From Agaricus subrufescens (Eukaryota; Basidiomycota; Agaricomycetes; Agaricales; Agaricaceae): a DNA stretch of 64,000 nt. Position numbers and translations under genes: made by a program. Below are positions 11,532-21,515 of this stretch, one piece after another; the stretch's first letter is position 1, and each line of letters starts with the position of its first letter. Under the pieces are notes generated by a model. The model worked only from the letters and a program-made list of their open reading frames with translations, searched no databases and was not told the origin of the DNA. The DNA is taken from the NCBI GenBank assembly GCA_029945375.1, contig CM057058.1, positions 2,852,001-2,916,000 of the forward strand, in the 5' to 3' direction.

Positions 11532-12332
11532 TGCCCCCTGTAGAGGCGTTTTGTCTTTCGCATTTGCTGTTAACTAGACATTAACTCATTGAAGCATATG
11601 TGCTTACGCGGCTAGGGACAGCTCCTGTCGAACTGGTTCGCGTAGGCTTCTAACGATAACTTATCCATTTGTCTGCCTCCCTCGTCGTGTTTGAGTGGAC
11701 ATTTTGTAGCAGTGTTTTATTATTAGGTTGTGGCCAGCCTAGTTTAGGTTGATTGCTATATATATCCGCCACTGCTCTCTTCTTGACAATCATGTTCGAT
11801 AGAATACTCAGGAGTAAGTCAAACTTCTATCAAATTCAAGGCCCGACGAAAGAAATGGTCCGGTCTCTAATTGAATTGATGCGAACCTGGCTTGCAGTCG
11901 CCAAGGCTGGCGGCGTGGCATTTGACTATTTTTAACTCAAACTCACCAACGATTGCCAGAAGGGCGGGCTGACTTAATTCCTCATTGTGGACCATGGTCT
12001 CATAGAAATATGCGATACATCATGCAGCTGCAGCCGACATTCGTACGGGAAATGTGCACTTACCCTAATCTCGGTCTGTCTGTTTTTCTGTAGGACTTGG
12101 TATGCTCCGGTGCTCTGGCGGACTGGGTGGCTGACATTCGATCTCCGTCCCGGCCAATAAAAGGCGTATAATCTCGCTCAACCTATGTCTCAGCTCGTTC
12201 CGTTCTTCCCCTCGCAACACCTATCTCAACAATCTATTCCTCTCCTTCCCCGCCGGCCACAGCGGCCTTTCTATCCATTCTCTCAAATCTTTGGACACAA
12301 ACTACTAGCGTTGCTGTCTATCTACTTTAAAC
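11532..12332. other. Intergenic: TFIIF alpha 3' region and chitin deacetylase promoter
   Basis: This is an 800-base gene-free stretch. Near its end, CCAAT at 12154-12158 merges into AATAAAAGG, a CCAAT plus TATA-like core about 175 bases before the chitin deacetylase ATG. It is followed by CT-rich sequence typical of a strong fungal promoter. A 60-codon open frame at 11753-11935 has no coding signature. Confidence 0.45.
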
Positions 12333-14009
12333 ATGTTGCTCGCCTCCCTACTTTTTATCACCCCGGTATTTTCTGCCATAGTGCCTGGCGTGCCAGATCC
12401 CCATCACGAGTCCGCACATACATCCCTCGGCGCTCGTTGGTACCACGACGATGACCATCCCGTTCATGAATTATTTCGTAGAGGGCCGACGGATGGGGTA
12501 ATATATGCTCCCGTTGGTTCACCTGGTGGGTCGAAACACGCATATACATGCATCGATGTTTAAATCTATCTCGTTCTTCAGCCTGGTCAGCGGACTTTCC
12601 TGAGAGTACCCCCGACTCGGCCCTGTTACCCAAGGCTTGGGTCGACGCTCTCAATGCCGCCGTGACGGCGGGAAAGATTCCAAACTTACCGACCTCAAGC
12701 AGCAGTCATGGTTCTGAGCCAACGTATCCAGACTTGGATCCAAATGGGCCAGAAGTTTGTTCGTCGACCTACAAATGTATGGATAGTTCGCCTAACATCT
12801 GGAACGCGCCGGATGGGTATTTTGGGAGTTCCTTTGATGATGGGCCACAACCTGTAAGCATTCATTAAGTTTGGTGTTGGATGTATCTGAATTTCTCTGT
12901 AGTACACCGATGCACTCGTTGAATTTCTGACGAAAAACAACGTCAAAACGACGCATTTTATGATCGGTACCAATATTCTCCAGTATTGGGAACAGTTTAT
13001 GACAGCCTGGAACCATGGAGATGATATTGCAGTGCATACATGGACCCACCCATATATGACCACCCTCGATAACTTAGACGTCGTTGCTCAGGTATGTTGG
13101 AAGGACTAGAATCTATCAAATCTTCTCTCATGAATCACAAGCTTGGATATACGATGCAACTGATACACAATTCTACTGGTGGTCGTGTGCCCAGGTTCTG
13201 GAGACCACCCTATGGAGACTCTGATAACCGTGTTACCGCCATAGCAAGAGAGGTATATCTCAAATCGTCTTACTTCCTCCGTAAGTCTGGTTACTGATCT
13301 TCGGAAGGTGTTTGCACTCGAGACTGTTATCTGGAACCAAGAGTGCGTAGTCAGACGCCAATGATATGAACGGATTTCTTAAGAAACTTTTAGTACCGAT
13401 GATTGGAGTATCAATTATGGTGGAACTTCGGAGGAAGAGATCGGAAGTGAGATGGATAAATGGCTTACAGGTTAGACTGTAGGTTTCCGAATACGCGCAG
13501 CATATACTAACGCAACTTCAGGACCTAAGTCTCCTGGTCTTATCATCTTGGAACATGAAGATTCCGACGGCGCCTTGAGCTCCTTTATGGAAGCTTTCCC
13601 AAAGATTGCCGCGAACGGCTGGAAGTTCGAATCTCTCGCCCGTTTACTAGGAAGTGGCCAGGCATACCAGAACTCTTTCAATGCCGATTCTGAAGTCAAG
13701 CCGGTCAATCTGATGACTGGCCAGACCAACACCACAATGATGGCGAAGAACATTTCCATGACATCCACACCCGGGCCTTCTTCGACTTCAGCGTCAGTAC
13801 CAAATTCAGTTTCAAACTCGTCAGCTCACGGTGATAATAGCACCGGAGCATCAACGGCCGGAAATTTGGCCGCGACTACAGAATTTCCAACCGCCGATCC
13901 CCTGGTTAATGCTGCTGCTGCCCCTCGAGGTCAAACACAGTCATTGAAATGGATTTTGTCGACAGTGTTAGGAGGATCACTCATCACTGCTGTCATTTTC
14001 TGGGTGTGA
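12333..14009 (+). CDS. Chitin deacetylase, polysaccharide deacetylase family CE4, probable GPI anchor
   Basis: Seven exons were joined in phase: 12333-12525, 12582-12853, 12903-13091, 13142-13252, 13308-13342, 13394-13470 and 13522-14009. A signal peptide ([15 protein letters not shown]) opens the protein. The NodB domain carries its motifs in order: motif 1 [11 protein letters not shown] with the catalytic-base and metal aspartates, motif 2 [11 protein letters not shown] with both zinc histidines, motif 3 [13 protein letters not shown], motif 4 around DDWSINY, and motif 5 [10 protein letters not shown] Ser/Thr/Asn-rich stalk and a final hydrophobic segment ([18 protein letters not shown]) after small residues indicate GPI anchoring at the cell surface. 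The enzyme removes acetyl groups from chitin to make chitosan in the cell wall, which affects wall integrity and chitin exposure. All catalytic residues appear present. Confidence 0.93.
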
Positions 14010-14503
14010 TTTTTCTTTTAATATCTTTTCCTATACCAGTCTTCTTTCGCCTCATCTTTTCTATCTCAAACATCCTATATTATTTCTGGTTATTTGTGCC
14101 TCTCCTTTGTATACCCCAGACTATCTATAGTACATGTTAATGTCCATTGTATAACGTTCTACTCACAACGCCGTCGTCGTTGCGATACCGTCGCCACTCG
14201 ACCATAAAGACTTACATCAAAGAGCGAACGTGCAATGAAAGCCAAATACATGGTATTACAACGATTGGTCGTAAAGGTTCATAAGTAATCTCGTGAGCAA
14301 AATCGTAATACATCGAGGAGCGCCCACTAAACGAATGAGAATAAGGGCGAGGTGTTTAGAAACGACAGATGTCAAAGGGCGCCCACAATGGACAGCATTT
14401 AGATAACAAAATGGAGATGTAGGGTATAAAGATATTATGTTACAGTGCTTTCGAGAGAGTCCAGAAGAAGCAGGGGTATAAGTCGAGTGAGCGTTGAACA
14501 AAG
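14010..14503. other. Convergent intergenic region (3' ends of chitin deacetylase and GCK kinase)
   Basis: A 494-base spacer between two converging genes. It is T-rich just after 14009. No gene, RNA or repeat was recognised. Confidence 0.4.
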
Positions 14504-16825
14504 TTATGCCGAGGACATTAGACTAGGCCACTTGAGGCGAAGACCTTCTAGCCAACGCATATATAGAAGTTCTGCAATAGGCGATTTACTCTTGGGGGAT
14601 TGTGGCGTCTCCGATGGTGGTGTATCAGCTGGTGATGGTAGCGCGCTAGACACGTCTTCTTGTTCTTCTGTGACGACCAGACCTTTTGCGGTCATCATAC
14701 TCCTACGAACGATGCGCTTGTGTGGGAAGAGACCATGGGATGTCTGTATATGTTGTTTGACAGCCGAATTACTACAATGTAGTTACAGAAGACAGTAAGT
14801 GAGGTGGAAAAAGAAAGAGAGAAAGGACGCAGACATACTCGTTGATACCCTGGAGAATATCAAGAACAACATTATATGCCAACTCGGGATTGGTCTCCTT
14901 CAGTTCGGAGAATCCTCGAGAGAGCATACTTAGGGACTCAATCTCCCGGGCATCCATGTCATCACGAATCGACTGCAATCAATACTGTTAGGAGGCAAAT
15001 CACTGACAAGGCAAGGAAGAATCGTACTTTCTGAAGAATGGGTAGAATGACCTGATCGACCATCACTGTCCCTGCTTTAGTGAATTCACTGATGCTGCGC
15101 TTATGCGTGGTAGATGCCGTCGGCGAAGTTGGTGCACTAGTATCTTTTCTCAAGTTTCCTACAAATTCGGCTGATAACCTAAGTGATCCTACAGGATCGA
15201 CTTTCTTCACAGGCCGAATAGTGCCAACGCCATCCCCAATATCAGCTGCATTCAGCACCGTTCCCGTGCCATCTACAGACGTTCTGGCTGCATAAGACGA
15301 GCGGCGTGTGCTACGCAACGATCCCGTATATGCCGGCGGTGCTCCTATACCGTGACATACGCCAATCAGCAAAGTAGGCTAAAGTGAGGTTGTAACATAC
15401 CAGATGGAGTTTCTTCTTCTTCGGGAATATCATTACCAACTTGGGTAAGCTTCTCCAATGGTTTGATCACGACGGTTGAATGAGCGGCATCGGCGTTTCT
15501 TCCGATGCCGCTGCCACTTCCATTGGTCGCGGCACCAGTGTCAATGGAGGGTCGCATTTCTTCAAAATCAGACTCTTCATCTATGTCGGGAATTGTTGTC
15601 GTGGATATTTGTAGATCCTGCGCCATGCTACTAATTGTTCCCATTGCAGACATCGTGCGAATGGTGTCGAAGTTCCAGTCACTCCTCATTGTGTTATTAT
15701 CCCACGCAATGCTGTTGCGGACTGCTGCCGGTGGAGCCTGCTGGTTTTTAGGTGGCTGTCGCATTCGCCAATCTAGATACCGGTCGATAAGCTCTGTCAG
15801 GTATGACGTCTTGCGAGCCGAGCGGATGAAACGATGCTGAAGAAGTTCACTGGCAGAGGGACGCTGGAGAAAGGTGAGTCACTCGAAACCGGGACGACAT
15901 GAACTACCCACAGCGGCAGGATCCTTTGTGAGGCACTGAGCGATAAAATCCTTGAAGGTCGCCGAGAATGCGGCACCTTCGAGCACCGGTGGTTTCGCCT
16001 TCGGAATCAAGAAAAGGACCCGCATGGGATGATATTCAGCCAAAGGAGGTTCGCCTTTGGCCATCTCGATGGCCGTGATACCCAGACTCCACATATCGGC
16101 CTTTACATCATACCCCGCTTGTCGGATGACCTCGGGGGCCATCCAAAAAGGTGTTCCAACAAATGTATGACGAAGTGTGTTCGAGAGTTGCGCTGCAACA
16201 CCAAAGTCTGCCAACTTGACTTTACCCGAGGATGATAAAAGTACATTTGCAGCTTTGATATCTCGGTGTATCGTGCCTTCTGTATGGAGGTAGTCCAAGC
16301 CTAATAAGAGTTCGCGGCAAATGACGGCGATATGCGCTTCCGAAAAGGGGCCAGCTTTCAGAAGGTCAAGGCAGGAGCCTCCGGCAAGATACTCCATGAT
16401 GATCCAGAGCTTGTAGTCAACGACGAATGAACCATAGTACCTAGTGACGTATTCCGAGTCGCACTGCGCAAGGCTTGCGATCTCCTGTTGAATTTCTGAA
16501 ATATCGTCATCGGAGTCTTCTAGATCTGATGAACCCGTCGGTCAAATTGAAGGATCGTGTTCTCGTGCGACCGACCTATCTGCTTTATGGCAACGATTTG
16601 CCTGGTCTCATTGTGCATGCCCTTGTATACTACGCCAAAGCTTCCGGTGCCTAGTTTCTCTAACAAAGTGTACTGGCTGGCGGGGTTGGTAGTGGGGACC
16701 GGACATGGCTCTTTGGGGTAAGGTGAGTGTTGTGTCTGAGGGGAGGGAGGGGGAGATCGGGCGCCAGACTGTTTGGAAGGATCATCGGCGCCCGGGCGGT
16801 TGAGGATGCGGGAGCCAGAGGGCAT
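14504..16825 (-). CDS. STE20-family serine/threonine kinase, germinal-centre kinase subgroup III (Nak1/Don3-like)
   Basis: Six exons: 16825-16576, 16525-15912, 15864-15401, 15344-15028, 14972-14839 and 14771-14504. The kinase domain begins [18 protein letters not shown], with the ATP lysine in IVAIKQI. The segment [16 protein letters not shown] is the classic GCK-III sequence. The catalytic loop is [11 protein letters not shown], followed by [20 protein letters not shown] and [13 protein letters not shown]. The C-terminal half is a Ser/Thr-rich region and a final helical part ([16 protein letters not shown]) resembling the MO25- or STRIPAK-binding tails of this group. Relatives act in cytokinesis, septation and polarity (Don3 in Ustilago, Kic1 and Sps1 in yeast). 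All catalytic residues are present, so an active kinase is expected. The choice among GCK-III paralogues is less certain. Confidence 0.9.
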
Positions 16826-16992
16826 GATAGACGGAGGAAGCGAGGAAGCGCGGGAAGCCTCATGTTGGTTGCCAACCCTGATATATTTCCAAAGCTTACT
16901 GGCAACACGTGCCCGGCGACACCCATAGCATACACGATCATAGAATTATCGTCTCGCATACAGACATAGCAAGCTGCCCTACTCGCCCCTCC

Positions 16993-17533
16993 TCATGCCT
17001 TCACTGCATATTTCCTCCTCGGGAAGTTCTGGTCCTTCTTCTTCTGCTTCAACGTCTTCAGAGACTGTTCGTTCTGCCTCATCGTCAGCACCTGTGGCTC
17101 TCATCTGTCCAGATAAAATATGCCCACCTTGCTCAGACGCCGTCTGATTGCTCGTGTCTTCTTGGGCCGCAGGTCAAGAGGCTTGTACTTCTTATCCTTG
17201 AGGAATTCACGCAGGTTCTGGCGCGCCTTCTGGTTGATCACAGTCAGCACCCTTGCGATCGACTTGCGAACAGTCGAGCTAAGTTCCCGGAAATCACATC
17301 AGCCTAAGATCTAGACCACACAGTGTGCATGACCCACATTTTAGTGAGTTTAGCAGCAGATCCACCGGCAATTTTCTGCACCCGTAAAGTTAGCAGCTCT
17401 TGTTTAAGTTCCTGCAGCTGCTTAAGCAAGTCGTTCTTTGACCTAATAACCAAAATTCAAGCTCTCTACCCAGTCGACGTGGCGAAACAACACACTTGGA
17501 TTGGAGCTCGTAGGCCTTGACTTTGCCGGGCAT
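16993..17533 (-). CDS. RPL35: 60S ribosomal protein L35 (uL29)
   Basis: Four small exons (17533-17496, 17442-17338, 17278-17128, 17073-16993) join in phase and give about 124 residues, the normal family length. The protein opens [19 protein letters not shown]. It continues through [13 protein letters not shown] and [15 protein letters not shown], and ends with [18 protein letters not shown] and RRKYAVKA. uL29 sits near the polypeptide exit tunnel and is a docking point for SRP and nascent-chain factors. The short coding exons explain why only fragments stand open in any single frame. A likely leader intron lies directly upstream. The identification is secure because almost every block matches eukaryotic L35. 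Confidence 0.96.
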
Positions 17534-17544
17534 TTTTGGGGTGT

Positions 17545-17700
17545 CTGTCGAATATAGAGATCAATGACATGTTCTAAGTCCAAGGTAACGCTTCACGATG
17601 ACCACCAAGCAACTTGGGATCGGATAACTGGCAAACGGACTGATCACCCGCAAACCGCCTTTACCGGGCATCGTGAAGCGGACTAGCATAGTTTACTCAC
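17545..17700 (-). other. Probable 5' UTR intron of RPL35
   Basis: On the minus strand a strong donor CAAG|GTGAGTAAAC occurs at 17701/17700 and an acceptor TTCGACAG at 17545, only 11 bases before the L35 start codon. The 156-base interval contains an ATG followed by CCCGGTAAAGG. This resembles the true L35 start (ATGCCCGGCAAAGT) and opens a short frame that terminates. Leader introns are common in fungal ribosomal-protein genes. Splicing here would remove the decoy start. Confidence 0.5.
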
Positions 17701-17825
17701 CTTGAGGAGCGTCGTACTAGGTCGATTTCTGACCTTGCCGATCGAGAGGTCGTGTGGTGAACCTTAATTTGCAGAACTGTAAAGCCATTCCCACGCTTGA
17801 GTAGCCAATCAATACACAGTACTAT

Positions 17826-19117
17826 CTACTGCTGCCTATTGCTCCGTCGTACCAACTCCTCAAACTTGACCAACTTGCCACCAAAGATGTCCAAAGAACT
17901 AACGACAACTCAGTCTCATTTCTTCTAAAGCTTGAATATACCTACCTCCCATACGTCAGGTCCACGCGTCCCTTTGAGAGATTATCCACCAAATCCAAGT
18001 CGCTGATATCTGCAGCGTCGACAATATTAAAACAATGAGCATATTTAAAATCAGAAGCATCTCCCACCTTTTGCCCCACCCGCATATGTCGTTGGGATCG
18101 TAGTCCATTCGCCGAGTTCTGGTGGATCACATGAGCATGAACGGCACTTGTGACAGCTTTTCATCCCTCCTTACTTTGAACAAGCTCCTCATCAATACCT
18201 TGACACAGTCCTTCCACATCAGCCGCATGAATCAGAAATTCACTAATCATTCCTAAGAGCTAGCCTCCTGTCTGATGTTTTGATCAAACGTACCTGCAGT
18301 GTTCGGCAAGTAGATCCAATGATTCTGATGAACGACAACCTCAACAAAAAGGGCATCGAGGCCGTTCTCAATCAACGGATACACACCCTTTGTTACCTCC
18401 ATATCAGTGATATCTTGCCACTTGTTCATGGCGACCAACCATTTCCCATCTCTCCTCCTACAGCTGTTCACACTCATGATTTGATCTAATCCCCGATGAC
18501 CCTGCAATTACTTACCTTACATCAACCACAAGCCTATCTTTTCCAACAGCTGCCGAGATAGCCTTCAGTCGCTCCAAAGAAAATTTGGCATTGGGGAACA
18601 AGTACGACGTGACGATGACCTTTTGGATTTCAGCACGCAGGAAATACCAACTCGATACGGGAAATAAATTTACCTTGCTCGCGCCAGCATCTATCCACTG
18701 CTTGGCATTCTGTTCATTTATCCCTCCACCAATTTGCAACCCATCTGTCAATCAATATCCACGGTATCAGCAAAGAAGGGAATAAAGTGTAGAATAACCT
18801 TAGTAGGGGATCACCCGGCCAAGCAGCGAGAGCCTCTTTCGCAGCATCATCGTTCCCCGCTCCAAGTTTGATAACATGACCACCCAGAAGGTTTCTCTCC
18901 TTGTACATTTGCGCGAATTCCGCGGGCCTCTGGCTATAATGATGCCTTCCCCATTCAGAGGGATGGCTCAAGAAGGTAAACGCAAGGCGTGCCTGGTAGT
19001 GAAATTCGTTTTCAATTCTTCTGGTTTACTATCCGATAAGGTGCCTCCGACGATCTGTTTGACTTGTCCGTTGTGCAAGTCGATACATGGACGAAAGACG
19101 CTATGAGTTTGTTGCAT
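17826..19117 (-). CDS. HIS6: HIS6, ProFAR isomerase (phosphoribosylformimino-5-aminoimidazole carboxamide ribotide isomerase)
   Basis: About eight exons on the minus strand spell the eukaryotic HisA-type TIM barrel. They run through [137 protein letters not shown] and [13 protein letters not shown], with the stop at 17826. The enzyme opens the pyrrolidine ring of ProFAR in the fourth step of histidine synthesis. The two phosphate-binding glycine motifs and the catalytic aspartates of strands 1 and 5 are present. Intron 1 needs a GC donor (18992-18934). Another intron is 54 bases long and in frame if retained. Between MNK... and FLIHAADV the exon path is uncertain, with about 20 extra residues. 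The upstream region carries a perfect 61-base duplication. Confidence 0.9.
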
Positions 19118-19176
19118 AGTCACTGTATTATCAGGCAAGGAGTGGGAGGGTAGATATGACGATATGCTTTCACGGT

Positions 19177-19300
19177 CACATGAGATAAAGTATTGCGATG
19201 AATGCGATCGAACAAGATTTTCTGAACATCAACTCTGCACATGAGATAAAGTATTGCGATGAATGCGATCGAACAAGATTTTCTGAACATCAACTCTGCA
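19177..19300. repeat. Perfect 61-base tandem duplication in the HIS6 upstream region
   Basis: Copy 1 is 19177-19237 and copy 2 is 19238-19298. They appear identical base for base, each running from CACATGAGATAAAG to TCAACTCTG, with two bases of a third copy. It lies 60 bases upstream of the HIS6 start codon and downstream of the neighbouring gene's stop, so it is promoter or leader sequence. Confidence 0.95.
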
Positions 19301-19349
19301 TAAACCAAAATTTAATTGCAACGATATCGAGCTTACTACTTAAATACAT

Positions 19350-21435
19350 TTAATATTCGAGTGAATTTTCCATGATATTAGTCAAATGCTCCTTCCCATC
19401 GAAACCAACTACATCGCCGATACCAGGAGCAAGGTCCAACACGCGCCTCTGTGGGATAGTACCCTCGACGAGCCTGCCAACATCAGCCTTCGTGTAACTA
19501 GTCATCGTGTCAGCGTGTCCGCATTCTTACACCTTCTGAAAGGGCTTACCCAACAGCTTTCAAACCGCGAGGAACGTCAAGTTTGTCAAGGAATTGTGCG
19601 ATAGCTTCATATAGATACTTTCCAATGTCCGGGTTGGGTATACGGGATATAGACGGATCTGAAACAGTAGTTTGTTTGAAGATAGCTAAAGCTTCACGAT
19701 GTCGATCCGGTGAAGAAGGGGCGGTAAACTGGAAGACTGAACACTACCGTCAACATACATCCCCTGATGCTGTTTGGCAGTCAGCTTACCTGCTGGACCT
19801 GTTAGGGCAACACTAGAGAAGGGGGGTGAGGTTAAAATTATCAAGAAAGAAAAGTCCTTACCTAACACCGTGAGGGATGATTGGTGTGTCGACAACATAG
19901 CCAGGATGCTTGTATTTAGGACCTTTCTTGTTCAAGCCAGAGATCTAAAGGCACCATCAGTGTCAGGCACCTTAAAGACAGATCGGCACTCACGGGATAG
20001 CTCATGCCGTGGCACAAATGAACACCAGCGTTGCCAAAGCCAATTCCAGCAAAAGAAGATGCCAAACTAGTGATTAAGTTCAGGAATTCGCTCGCAGGAG
20101 GCGACGTAAAATATCTTACAGCATTTGTTTTCTAGCTTCATAGTCACTGCTGCCATTCTTGTAAATACGTGGGAGATATTCGACAGTGGCTTTCAGTGCC
20201 CAGAGGGAGAAAATGTCGGCCACGGGGTTGCTTCCCTGGTATGCAGGACGCAAGATAGGGTTGGCGGGACGAGGAGTGCGCTCAGTATACCTGATCGCCA
20301 TTAAATCGGAGAAGTGAATGGTGAACGGCGTTACTCACGGTATCGCCGTATAGCTTTCCATACTATGAAAGAGAACATCAAGACCAGCACTGATTTGCAC
20401 TTCGGTCGGGCAGGATTCTGTGTTTTGTGTGTCCTGCGAGAAGCTCTGTTCAAAACCAGGTAAACTAGTATAAAGGAGGAGCCGGACTGACCACAATACC
20501 GAGGATGGGTTTCAAGGCACGATTAGCAATACCAGTTTTGAAAGAGCGAGAAGTTATGTCAAGAATAGCGGTGCCGGTGGTTTCAGAACCTGTTCCGGCG
20601 GTCGTAGGGATAGCAATCAAGGGACGTAGGGACTGCGCCACCGGCAATCCTTTGCCGATAGGTGCGTTAATGAAATCCATCAAGTCTGCGTCCTTATAGA
20701 CGGTGAATCTAGACCGATGAGGGTGGGTGTAGAGTGTTCGTATTGATATACACTTACAAGTTTGCGGCCTTGGCTGTATCGATGACGCTCCCCCCACCGA
20801 CACTGCAAAAGCTGAGGGAGAATATAGAGGGAGAAGGGGGAGAACTCACGCTAGGAAGTGACTAAAGTCGTGTTTACGAGCCCAGGCGATGGCATTGCGC
20901 CAACTATCCTCTGTCGGCTCGGCAACAGTTTGGTCGTATACCTCAAACGGGAGGTCCGTTTGCGACTCTAGGGCGGCAATAGCCTGAGACTGTGAGATAG
21001 TGGACGCGTATATTCGGCGAGGGAGCATACCGCTTTCATGGGCTTGAGTTTGGCGACGTTTGGGTCCGTGAAGACACCAACCTGGAGGGCATGAGATGCG
21101 TGCAGGATGGACCGAGGCAGAGCCAAACCTTGCGAGCTTTCATGTTCTTGAGATCCATGCCTACCTCCGCAGTGACGCCATCACCGAAGCGGAGATTAGA
21201 GGCAGCGACCTGGGGGGTACGGTGAGAGAATGGTCAAACTGGGGGAACCGGTGGACGGCACCTCGAAGGCATATTCCTTCTGGACGGGGTCGGCGGGAAA
21301 GGCGAAGTTGCGGAGCTGGTTGACGGCGGCGAGCTGGCCGTGGGGGTGGGGGTGGGCCTGGGCGCCGTGGCAGGGACAGGCGGTGTGCTGGGAGGCGTTG
21401 ATGAGGCGGAGGATGGAGGCCCTAGAGGGGGACAT
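19350..21435 (-). CDS. Hydroxyacid-oxoacid transhydrogenase, iron-containing alcohol dehydrogenase family (ADHFE1/HOT type), mitochondrial
   Basis: This multi-exon gene starts at 21435 with [17 protein letters not shown], an amphipathic, Arg/Ser-rich presequence suited to mitochondrial import. It ends with ...[11 protein letters not shown]. Landmarks in order are [42 protein letters not shown], the nucleotide motif [36 protein letters not shown], then metal ligands in [29 protein letters not shown] and [15 protein letters not shown]. Family members couple oxidation of 4-hydroxybutyrate to reduction of 2-oxoglutarate, giving D-2-hydroxyglutarate without free NAD. The HSMES and [12 protein letters not shown] motifs are typical of the ADHFE1 branch rather than bacterial FucO-type enzymes. 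The start lies 80 bases from the divergent aspartic protease start. Confidence 0.92.
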
Positions 21436-21515
21436 GGTGCAAGGAAAGGGGCACACGTGACAGGAGCGCCTTCTCTTCTTCACCATCTTTCCGCTCTCCT
21501 CCCCCCACACTCCCT
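21436..21515. promoter_or_regulatory. 80-base divergent promoter with CACGTG E-box
   Basis: This is the entire space between the HOT start (minus) and the aspartic protease start (plus). A CACGTG at 21454-21459 (context CACACGTGAC) is followed by a CT-rich tract. The two genes must share promoter elements or have promoters reaching into each other. Confidence 0.5.

Noticed and set aside
11620..11660. GGTTCGCGTAGGCTTC resembles a tRNA T-loop
   Set aside because: No acceptor stem, D-loop or anticodon arm could be found around it.
11753..11935. 60-codon frame in the spacer before chitin deacetylase
   Set aside because: It is short, lacks a domain or signal peptide, and has no splice context; it lies where the TFIIF 3' UTR and the promoter are expected.
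17641..17700. MPGK-starting frame upstream of RPL35 as a duplicated L35 exon
   Set aside because: The similarity covers only the first 14 bases, then diverges and stops. It is better explained as part of a leader intron.
18253..18300. Unusual [11 protein letters not shown] segment in HIS6 as a domain insertion
   Set aside because: It lies at an uncertain exon border and is probably an intron or mis-placed exon edge.
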